Shown: piece by piece, positions 55,250-64,000 of the stretch
Position numbering within the stretch: the first letter of the stretch is position 1
Layout: each line of letters starts with the position of its first letter
Assembly (NCBI GenBank): GCA_007922225.1
Contig: ML679995.1
Location: 6,204,689 to 6,268,688, forward strand
DNA: 64,000 bases
Direction of reading: 5' to 3'
DNA from: Emydura subglobosa
Lineage: Eukaryota > Chordata > Testudines > Chelidae
The notes under the pieces: model-generated
Database searches by the model: none
What the model was told of the DNA's origin: nothing
Seen by the model: only the letters and a program-made list of their open reading frames with translations
Program-made: the position numbers and the translations under genes

Positions 55250-56262
55250 TACACAATTATTTAAGATAGTAAGTCCTAAGCAGACTATGAAGAGTTACAA
55301 AGTGATCTCAAAAAACTGGATGACTGGGCAACAAAATGTCAGATGAAATTCAGTGTTGATAAATGAAAACTAAGGCACATTGGAAAGCATAATCCCAACT
55401 ATACCTACAAATGTTGGGGTCTAAATTAGCTGTTACCACTCAAGAAAGAGATCTTGGTGTCACTGGGAATAGTTCTCTGAAAATATCTGCTCAATATGCA
55501 GTGGCAGTCAAAAAAGCTAATACAACGCTAGGAGTAATTAAGAAACAGATAGATAATAAGACCAATATATCATAATGCCACTGTGTAAATCCATGGTATG
55601 TCCACATCTTTAATACTGTGTGCAGTTCTAGACACCCCATCTCAAAAATATACATATGTATTAGAACTGGAAAAGGTACAGAGAAGGACAACAAAAATGG
55701 TTAGGGATAAGGAACAGCTTCCATGTGAGAAGTGATTAATAAGACTGGGACTATTCATCTTAGAGAACAGATGACAAAGTGGGGAATATAATACAGATCT
55801 ATAAAATCATGAATGGTATGGAGAAAGTGAGCAAGGAAATGTTGTTTACCCTTCACAAACACAAGAACCAGGGGTCAACCAAAGACATTAATAGGCCGAA
55901 GCTTTAAAACAAACATAAGGAAGTACTGCTTCACACAACACACAGGCAGCTTGTGGGACTTGTTGCCAGGGGATGTTGTGAAAGTAAAAAAAAATAACTG
56001 GGTTCAAAAATAATTTGATATATTTATGGAGGATAGGGCCATCAATGGCTATTAGCCAGAATTATCAGGGATTCAGCCACAGGCTATAGATATCCCTAAA
56101 CCTCTGACTGCCAGAAGCTGGGACTGGACAACAGGAGATGGATCACTTGATAATTGCTCTGTTCTGTTTATTCCCTCTGAAACATCTGGCTGTCAGAAGA
56201 CAGGATAATGGACTAGATGGACCATTGGTCTCACCCAGAATTGCTGTTCTTATGTTCTTTTT

Positions 56263-56434
56263 ACTGTACAGGCAGGAGAGCCAAATTCATACAGTGATAT
56301 TCAGATAACTTGAGCAGAAGCCCATGTTGCTGACATTTTCTTTGTTTAAATTACACAAACAATAGCATTCTTTGTACACAGTATTCATGGTAAATATGAT
56401 TCTTCCTCTCTGTATACTTTAGTAATGGACAAGC
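56263..56434. other. Unassigned
   Basis: Short AT-rich spacer. Confidence 0.35.
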
Positions 56435-56545
56435 GCGGTGTGGTTCGACAGATTGTCTCCCTCATCAAAGAAGCGGGTCCAATAAAAGATAATATTATCT
56501 CACTAATGTCCTGGGACCGACACAGCTACAACTACACTATGTAGT
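56435..56545 (+). repeat. Second copy of the hairpin-repeat family (tail half)
   Basis: gggtccaataaaagataata, then ttatctcactaatgtcctgg, cacagctacaactacactat matches the right arm and tail of 34280-34365. Only a weak left arm is present (attgtctccctcatcaaaga). Confidence 0.65.
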
Positions 56546-57599
56546 ATGCCCAATGCAGCTTGTCTTATTCTCATTTTGTGCTAGTTGTGACATCCCACTT
56601 CAAAGACTGGCTTTGTAAGGAAACCTGTCTCCATCTGGAGCTGTTTCGCCCTTCCAAATATTCCAGTCATCGCTGGCAAACAAAGGAAGGGACATTTAAA
56701 AAGTGACCCTGTTCTGATTAATGGCATAATGGATTCTTGACCCAGCTTGACCCTGCATTTGACTCAGCAGAGATATACATGATGAACCTTTCCACAAAGT
56801 GAGATACCAAATGAGCTCATCAGGAATGAATACAACTGTGTGTCCTCTCACATGAACAATGATGATTTACCATCAGAGCACTACTGAATACCCCTGTTTA
56901 TTACACTTTACGTATGAACAGATTCTATACAGCAAAGACTGTTTCTTATTATGTAGCCCATATGCAAACCGCTAAAGCAAATACATCTTCTATAAATAAA
57001 CTGTGCACATTAAAACAAAATCTTGTAACTTGATGTGTGCTATAGGAAGGATACTTATCTTTTTCACAAGGCTATTTTTCCCCTGGAATGTAGACATTGA
57101 AGATTCTACAATTTGTAATCTACTTGCAGCGTAATTGATACTTGGATGTCCATTTTCTGTGTTAAGAACATTAAACAACTTGTCTCCAGGTCACTGTTGA
57201 TTTTTATTTTAGTGTTTTTGTTTTTTTAAATAATTGATGAAGGGCTTTATTTTATTTTTTCCCCTCAAGATTACAGAATGACTAGATTCAGCATAGATTC
57301 AAAGGCAAAAGGAATTTCTAAGACACCTAAGATGGACAGATAGTCCTGGATGCTTCCTATACCAGGAAGATATAGAAATATTGGAGTGTTAAGTAAACCA
57401 ATAAAGCAATGATTAGGGACTGGAGCAACCAATGCATGAGAAAAGATTTTAAAAAGGAAAGGAAATTCTGACGAAATCATGGCTAACCTCATAGATGTGA
57501 TGACTGTCTGCATACATCTTACCTTCTGTGAATTCCTATTGAATCAATGGGCTACTTCTGTAGTAAGATGCTGCCCAATACAAATACGGGTATCAGAAT
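56546..57599. other. No gene seen
   Basis: AT-rich, unassigned. Confidence 0.4.
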
Positions 57600-57784
57600 G
57601 TGGTCTGTGATGGGATGTAATAACCCCACACCAGAGAGGGAGAGGTTAAGGAATTGGTATAGGCCTGAGTAGCTCTGCCCCTGCCATACCTGCAGGTCAT
57701 GTCAGGACTGGAGGATGAGTTCAAAAGGGGAGAAGCCCAGCTGCTCTGGAAAGAGGACAGACCTTTAGTCCCCTCAGCAGATGG
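57600..57784 (+). other. Unidentified repeat-like segment
   Basis: tgtgatgggatgtaataacc, cacaccagagagggagaggt and cctgcaggtcatgtcaggac. The composition suggests the 5' end of a GC-richer retroelement, but no firm family. Confidence 0.3.
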
Positions 57785-58035
57785 GTGAGATCTGATGGCG
57801 ATCCAGAGGTTAGACTACTGGCTTAGGGTGTCAGAGACCTCAGCTCAGTTCCCTGCTCCACCACAGATTTCTTGTGTGACCTTGAACAAGTCACTTAGCC
57901 TCTATGTGTGTCTGTGCCCCATCTGTAAAATGGGGATAGTAATGCATCCTTCCTTTCAGGGGTGTTGTGAGGATAAATATATTAAGAGTTGTGAAATTCT
58001 TTAAGATCTACTCATGAAAAGTGCTATTATAAGAA
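57785..58035 (+). mobile_element. tRNA-derived SINE, head and longer middle
   Basis: gatccagaggttagactact, ctcagctcagttccctgctc, cttgtgtgaccttgaacaag, ccatctgtaaaatggggata, ggtgttgtgaggataaatat and gttgtgaaattctttaagat are collinear with the copy at 45225. Confidence 0.87.
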
Positions 58036-58429
58036 ACAGGCATTACTGTAGGCTCCTATGGCCTATTTGAGCACCCTTAGAAAAAGGTGAGCTGGTCTAT
58101 AAGCAGTTACTCAAAGACAATTTCTGGTGGTTGAGATATTGAGCTGGACTATGGCTTGCCTGGGATCCATGAAGAAAGAGAGGCTGACAGCTTATTTAGG
58201 AACGGTAGTTTGTTCCTTTGTTTTTTCTTGACTTCTTTCTTTTTGCTTCCTCAGAATCCTGGATGGGGTAAGCTGCAGAGATACTCAGCCACAGAACTGT
58301 CCTTTTGCCAGTCATTCTAGCTGCCCCAATCTAGATGATGAGCGCCTGAGTTAGTACATGACCCCTTCACACCACAGAGAGCTGCTGTAGAGGTATTAGG
58401 CCTTTGGCTATGCCCTAAGAAAGAAGAGG
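58036..58429. other. No gene seen
   Basis: Nothing recognised. Confidence 0.35.
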
Positions 58430-58615
58430 ATCTCTTGATAAGAGGGCCCAAGGAGTTGATGAAGTTTGTCGGCAAAACATTTGGGCTCAAAGTCAGGAAA
58501 ATCTTCCTAATAGTGAGATCATCTATGATCTCCAAAGGGAAATGGTGGAGATCCTATCATTTGAGGTTTTTAAATGAGAATGAACAAAGGACTAGAAAAT
58601 ATCCATTAGGAACCA
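58430..58615 (+). mobile_element. CR1 3'-UTR fragment
   Basis: gtcaggaaaatcttcctaat, ctccaaagggaaatggtgga and catttgaggtttttaaatga correspond to the CR1 region between ORF2 and the end. It lies just upstream of a separate CR1 endonuclease segment in the same orientation. Confidence 0.75.
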
Positions 58616-61125
58616 GTCCTTTTCTGGACTCCAGGGTATTGTTGATCTCAAAGATCTAAGTCTGACATCACTGAAACCTGGTGGGATGATTTGTGTGATT
58701 GGAATATTAAAATCCCTAACTGCAACCTGTTTAGGAAGGATAGAGTGGGTAAAAGAGGTGTGTGTGAGGGGGGGTGGATACTCTGCAATAAGGACACCAT
58801 TACCTGGTTTAGAGTTATTGATCACTTTGAAGCCCAGGATCTTGAATATACATGAATCAATATGCTAACTTGCAAAGTTCAGGAGTCATACTAATGGAGG
58901 GTCAGTTACAGATCTCTTATTCAAACCAGAGAACAGGATGAGTTACTCTTTAAGCACCTATATGTAATGTGTAGAAAGATAAAAATATATATTTTATAGG
59001 GGACTTCAATTTGGGAGAGATATGCTAGAGGTCTCAAGCAGCTGATAGTAAAATGTCATCAGAGTTTCAAAAAATTATAAATGATAATTTTCTAACACAA
59101 AGGGTATTACAGCCAACATGAGGTAACTCTATTTTGGACATCCTTCTGATGGATAAAGATGAACTAATGACTGTATTAGAAGTTAGTATTTGCATAGGAA
59201 CCAGTGATCATGACCTGATTACATTCAATACAGACAAACGTAAGACAATCCCAACCTGTAATATATATATATATATANNNNNNNNNNNNNNNNNNNNNNN
59301 NNNNNNNNNNNNNNNNNNNNNNNNNNNNNNNNNNNNNNNNNNNNNNNNNNNNNNNNNNNNNNNNNNNNNNNNNNNNNACATATACACACGTACTTGAGGC
59401 TTCAAAAGGGCTAGTTTCCTGAAAAAATTTATGAGTAAACCTGAAAAAATTTATGAGTAAAATTTGGAGAAAAAATGTAGATGGAGAAATGTGAATGAAA
59501 AATGGGAGTCCTTTGAGAAGAGTTTACTAAATGGCCAAAAAGCCATTATTCCACAATCAAGAAAGAAGATAACTTTAGCTAAAAGCCCATCATCATTCAG
59601 TGGTGAAGTGAAGGCAATAATTGGAAATAAAAAGCAGCATATAACAAATAGACAAAGGGGAACAATATACATTGGAAGCTATGAAGTTTCGGTAAATAGA
59701 TAAGGGACACAAAAGGCATCAGGGGAAAATTTCAGAAAATTGATAAGGGACACTAAAGGCATTAGGGAAAACGTCATGACTGGCAGAGATAAGGACAGTA
59801 AGAAGGAGTTTTTTAAGTATATTAGGAACAGAAGAAATCTCAGTTCTGGTATAGGCCCATTACTAGATGGAGATGGTGGAATTGTTACTAATGATGCAGA
59901 AAAGGTGGAAGTGTTCAATAAATAGTTTTGTTCTGTATCTGAAAAGAAACAGAATGATGTATTCATATCATATGAGAATGATTAAGTATTTTCCAGTCCA
60001 ATAGCAACTGTGGAGGATGTTAGACAACATCTATGAGGGATTCCGTTTTAAAATCTGGATGTCTGGATAACTTGATACCAAGAGTCCTGAAAGAGTTGGC
60101 TCACTGGTGTTAATTTTGAAGAAATCATTGAATTTCAGAGAAATTCCATCAGACTTGAAGTGTGGCACTATTCAAAGAGAGCAAGCCGGATGGCTGGTTA
60201 GCCTTTTGTCAGTCCTGGGGAAAATAATGGAAAAGGTGATATGGGATTCATTTGACAAAGAATTGAAGGATTGGAATACAATGAAAGCCCATCAACATGG
60301 TCTTATGGAAAATAGGTCTTGTTAAATAAATCTAATTTCATTCTATGATGAAATGACAAGTTTGGTTCATAAAGGTAACTGCATACATATAACTAACTTA
60401 GAGTTCTGTAAGGCATTTGACGTACCACACACTATTCTGATTTTAAAAATTAGCACTGCACAATATAAATGGCACACATATTAAATGGATTAAGAGCGGG
60501 CTGATTGGCAGATCTCAAAGAGTAGTCATCTATGGGGAAGCATCAGCAGCAAATGGGGATGCTTCTAGTGGAATTCTTCATGGATCGAAGGAAGGCCCAA
60601 CACTATTCAACATTTTTATGCATGATCTGAAGTAAATATAAAAATATAAATATAAAAATCACTGCTGGTACAATTTGTGGATTAGTAGATGAGGAAAGGG
60701 AAGTTATCCAGGGTGATCTGAATTGCTTGGAAAGCTGGGACCATTGAAACAAAATGTGTTTTAATACAGCCAAATCCAAAGTTACACATCTAGGAACAAT
60801 GCAGGACATACCTACAGAATAGGGGACTGTATCCTAGAGAGTCATGACTCTGAATAGGATTTAGGCGTCAGAGTAAACCATAGAAACTGAACATGAGCTC
60901 CCAGTGTGATGCCATGGCAAAAAGGGCCAATGTGATCCTTGGGAGTAGTGACTAAGAGTATGGAGGTGATTTTACCTTTGTATATGGCATTGGTGAGACT
61001 GATACTGGAATACTGGGTTCAGTTTTGACGTGCAGTTTTTAAAAAGGATGTTGAAAAACTGGAGAGGATACAGAAAAATCCCACAAAAATGGTTCAAGGT
61101 CTGGAGAAAACATTTTACGGTGAGA
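58616..61125 (+). mobile_element. CR1-clade LINE, endonuclease to RT, interrupted by a gap
   Basis: The endonuclease half shows ITETWWDD at 58667-58690 (catalytic Glu), GDFNL at 58999-59013 and GTSDHDLITFN near 59190-59225 (catalytic SDH). After the (TA)n and 100-N gap come a linker (ITLAKSPSSFSGEVKAI, about 59565) and FFKYIRNRRNLSSGIGPLL (about 59808-59865). RT blocks follow: WLVSLLSVLGKIMEKVI (about 60190), LEFCKAFD motif A near 60400 and late ORF2 words up to about 61110 (gaaaaactggagaggataca). There are many stops, and its blocks differ clearly from those of the 54090 copy, so it is probably another CR1-clade subfamily. Confidence 0.9.
59260..59395. repeat. (TA)n tract with a 100-N assembly gap
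   Basis: TA dinucleotides at 59260-59277 run into 100 ambiguous bases (59278-59377), followed by acatatacacacgta. The round gap length is likely conventional, so the true size is unknown. Frames crossing it are artefacts. Confidence 0.95.
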
Positions 61126-62324
61126 GAATGGTAATTTGTTTAAGGATAGACAATTCTTAAGGGTTGGAGTTAATATACTCGTGGTTATGCAGTCTCTCTC
61201 CTTATTCCAAACACTAAGTGCCCGGTCCAACTTCCTTTCTCTTTGTGGTAGAGAGCGGGATAGGTAGAATACTAAAGGTAACATGCCACTGTTGTTTGCA
61301 TTAAGCTGTTCCAAGTCTTTAACAGCCAAGTCTTTAACTATCCAATGGCTCGTTGATGGCCTGTATGGAAAGAGTTGGTGAAACTCCCCAGCTGGTTTTT
61401 AATAGACAGTTGTCACCATCCAATCAAAACACCACCAACATTCAACAGCCTTGTTCCAAATCCACTGAGTAGAGTTTAAATTCTTCATAGCTGAAGGTTT
61501 TCCTCTTCCATTTCCCTTGATCTACCCTCATCCTGGGAGAAGACCTTTATATCAGTTGCAGTGAGGGAATGTGAAAAGTACTGAGAAGGATTGGTTCTTA
61601 CCATGCAGCATATTAGCAGAACAGATGGATGCCTGGGGTAGAAGACAATTGAGGAGGTTTGACTGGGAAGGGTAAATGTTTTGCATTTTGGGAAAAAACA
61701 AAACAAAAAACAAAAGCACTCATTCTTTTTGCTCCCTTTGAAGAACAAAAACAAAGAAAAACCTCCTACAATATAAATCCTGTGTGAGAAGAATAACAGG
61801 GAATTGTGGATCCCATTCATTTGCTTCCAGATGTATTAAAGTTACTTGCCTTAACTGGATATCTGATACAATTAAAAAAAAAGAACTTGCTTTGATAGAC
61901 GGAATCCCTTGTAAGGCACTTTGTTCTGCTGAAGATTTCATCTGAGCACACTGCAAACTGAGAAGTAATGTGATATATCGGGAGGTGCTTATTGTAATGC
62001 AACATGACACTGTGATTTACAGGAAAGCAAATGATTTTATTTTTCCCTGATTGGAAGATGTCCTTTTTCCCTTTTGCAATGTGATCTAAATTTACTGTGA
62101 TGGACAGAAGTGGAGATAACAGCAAAACATTTGCCTTGTTTGCTAACTAAAGGAAAATGCAATTGAGTATAAAGCCAGGTTATTTTATTTTCGGATAATC
62201 TAGCATGTTGCTGTGCACTCAGAGTTTCCCTTCTTAAAAAAAAAATCTATGATGTCATCTACGATGACTAATATAAATAAGTTCAAAAAACATCATGACA
62301 CATTCTAAACCAATCAACGGTTAT
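61126..62324. other. No gene seen
   Basis: An AC/A-rich stretch near 61690-61760 (aaaacaaaacaaaaaacaaa) is low-complexity. Otherwise unassigned. Confidence 0.4.
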
Positions 62325-62520
62325 ACAGTGGCAAACTGAAAATGAAAGCATTTTTTCTTAAAGGAAAATTTTCATAAAAAATAAAGCACCAACAACATTT
62401 AGATAACATTCCTCGATTATATGAAAACTTTTGCCAATCAAAAAAAAAATTATGTTGGTGTTTTAATTTTGGTGAAAAATTTCCCATGAAAACATATTTT
62501 TATTTTCCATTTGCCACTGT
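62325..62520. mobile_element. Fold-back MITE, 196 bp, CAGTGGCAAA ends
   Basis: The left end acagtggcaaactgaaaatg (62325) is matched by the complement of the right end (acagtggcaaatggaaaata, ending 62520). The arms remain complementary for about 75 bases, through ggaaaattttca and gcaccaacaacat against atgttggtgtttt, enclosing a loop of about 45 bases. The CAGTGGC start recalls hAT-type ends. No clear target duplication and no coding capacity. Confidence 0.85.
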
Positions 62521-62599
62521 GTCAGTGTTTTCCTGACTTTGACTGGACAAGTGTGCACGAAAATACACGATACGCTCTCTCAAGCTATGTTGGATACTT
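62521..62599. other. Unassigned spacer
   Basis: Short stretch between two MITE-type elements. Confidence 0.3.
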
Positions 62600-62752
62600 G
62601 GGGTTTCTTTCTGGTTTGAAAACTGTTTGGTTTCAGAACCCATGACAAGTTTCACAAAATACCAAATAGTCCCATTTCAAAAAACTTCAGAATAGAAACA
62701 TTTTTATATTTTCAACTTTTTACATGAAAAAAGGAAAATGTTTGACCAGCTC
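62600..62752 (-). mobile_element. T-rich MITE family copy
   Basis: cccatttcaaaaaacttcag and cttttacatgaaaa-type words lead to a clean gaccagctc terminus at 62744-62752, followed by tagtgg. Confidence 0.65.
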
Positions 62753-63911
62753 TAGTGGAAACCAGTGGCCTCTATTGCATGGAACCAGATGTGTGCAACT
62801 CTGTCTCATGGCCTATGTATTGCTAAAAGCTAATGGGCAGTCACATTTGGCTGAAGTGCCTTTGTTTTATACAGCAGGAAGATCTGAGTTCTTCTACCAC
62901 TGCCCTGACGCAGTTCTACAGCAACAATCAAGGATTTGTTATGTCAGTTCTAAAAGTTAAACAATTCACCTGGGGAACACAGCACAAGGAAGCTGTCTAG
63001 GGCACCATCCTCTTAAAAGTGATCTTTATTGTGTCCAACGAATGAAATACAGAACAGCAGGCATATTATTTTTAAAAGGGATATAAAACAATAGAGCAGC
63101 ACTGCCTGATTATATCACAGTATCTATCTTCTCATGTATCAGCAAAAAGTAGCACTGAAGTATACCTAATTATCATATTTACAGTGGTACAGGTAGTAAA
63201 ACAGTTATGTTTTGCGTTGCTCAGGATGTTCAGGGTTGAAATAGATAAACTATGTGGGAGATTAGTAATAGGTAATTATTCTCTACTTACATATTCAGCT
63301 TCATATTTCTAAATTAAGGTAAGTGGGAAAAGCTTATAAAATATTCAGGGCTCTTTTATCTTTCCCCCTCCCTCTTATTAGAAACTGTGCATGAATTTGC
63401 ATAGAATAAACTGAACTCATAAATCAAAGCAGAAACTGCAAGAACACTCTTTGTAAGTTATAATTTAAGGTTAACTATAGCACATTTTGCTTATTGTATT
63501 ATTAATGACTTGAGTTCGCTCATGACAAGATTACATATTAAAAAATGTTGGTAGACAAAACTTCGGTTCATAATCAATTTGCTTCCCACTCTTACCAAGA
63601 CTTTTTCTTTTGACAGGTCTACTGAGGAGACTGGCAGGAGAGTGTCTTGGCAAGGAATGTGCTATCAGCATCCTGCTGTGTTATAGAGCTCTTGAGTACA
63701 GCTGTCTGAACTGTTTGGATGGAGCAGCACCGCGTGGAGTTTGATCTGTGTTCACAATCCTCTGTACAGACTTGGAAACTGGCTGTTCTATTCTGTGGCC
63801 TAGTAAGGATGACATTTCCCCAGGACTTTCTCCCTACTTTGGCCTGCTGCACGATCTTCAACAATGCACTGCACTTCACTTTCCCGATCAGTAAAATAGT
63901 GATAACAATTA
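62753..63911. other. No gene seen
   Basis: Frames at 62724-62960 and 63619-63982 have no domain signature. Unassigned, AT-leaning sequence. Confidence 0.4.
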
Positions 63912-64000
63912 GAGCTGGTCAAGAATTTTCCATTGAAATGTTTTTTCATTGGTAAAGGTGCCAATTTACCCCCATTTCTCACTTCTCCACTGGGAAAATC
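63912..64000 (+). mobile_element. T-rich MITE family copy, cut by the window end
   Basis: It begins with a clean gagctggtcaagaattttcc terminus, then cattgaaatgttttttcatt and ccactgggaaaat. The remainder lies beyond the window. Confidence 0.65.

Larger units (their letters stand above)
54090..56262 (+). mobile_element. CR1 LINE, 2.2 kb, RT domain through 3' end
   Basis: The copy begins before the RT core (FKYIRSRKPPKL, about 54356). RT blocks follow in order. VPDDWSVATVMPIFKKGS and NCRLVSLTSVPGKLVE lie in the frame at 54667-54897. VDIVYLDFKKTFEKI is motif A, with the catalytic Asp in LDF and the second Asp of the usual FSKAFDTV changed to Glu (about 54968). SPQGSVLGP is motif B (about 55160). 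After a frameshift, KFSDDTQLF is motif C (55236-55262), with both catalytic aspartates intact. The match continues to the 3'-UTR and the attgctgttcttatgttctt end at 56241-56260. Stops and frameshifts mean no full-length protein. Confidence 0.94.

Noticed and set aside
59134..59397. 87-residue frame running through the N gap
   Set aside because: The frame is kept open only by ambiguous bases. Its real part is the end of a CR1 endonuclease domain.
1..64000. A novel multi-gene system or operon
   Set aside because: No set of intact, adjacent coding genes exists in the window. All coherent protein motifs belong to decayed LINEs.

Overview
The window looks like intergenic or intronic DNA from a reptile, most likely a turtle. 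This is inferred from the repeat content. CR1-clade LINEs dominate, there are L2-clade LINE remnants, and a tRNA-derived SINE whose 3' half matches an L2-type LINE tail recurs many times. There are also abundant fold-back (palindromic) short elements of the kind common in turtle and archosaur genomes. A crocodilian is the main alternative. I found no bacterial-style gene, no rRNA or functional tRNA, no CRISPR array and no convincing host protein-coding exon. The open reading frames are either short chance frames or decayed retrotransposon reading frames.

Layout. 1-3200: CR1 fragments, a SINE, a small TIR-bearing MITE and a long AC microsatellite that grew inside a CR1 copy. 3200-14000: sparse, mostly old sequence with SINEs, a GC-richer block (about 5990-6700) and small palindromes. 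14000-15000: a CR1 3' region split by a CT-rich insertion. 16300-17300: a T-rich MITE family; one copy carries three motifs resembling ZNF143/THAP11 sites. 19000-23300: SINEs, a GC-rich block and a 312-bp fold-back element with about 120-bp arms. 26900-27470: a candidate solo LTR. 29300-30600: an unidentified CpG-containing block with a degenerate tandem core. 33000-36200: head-to-head SINEs, an antisense L2 piece, a hairpin repeat and a 1.3-kb antisense CR1 with a 65-bp internal inversion. 40400-41100: CR1 and SINE. 43400-44000: the apurinic-endonuclease domain of a LINE that is neither CR1-like nor L2-like. 44800-49100: CR1 3' ends, SINE tails and a 1.1-kb L2 LINE. 50100-51800: antisense CR1, a tRNA-like inverted element and palindromic repeats. 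52900-61100: the richest LINE stretch, with two CR1 copies retaining endonuclease and reverse-transcriptase motifs, one interrupted by a 100-N gap. 62300-64000: a 196-bp fold-back MITE and more T-rich elements.

There is no operon or gene system here. The biology is layered transposon activity: CR1 and L2 supplied the reverse transcriptase, the SINEs carry an L2-like tail that probably let them use that machinery, and several small DNA-transposon-like fold-back families spread independently. Family names rest on motif recognition by eye. Boundaries are approximate, usually within 10 to 40 bases, and no database search was possible.
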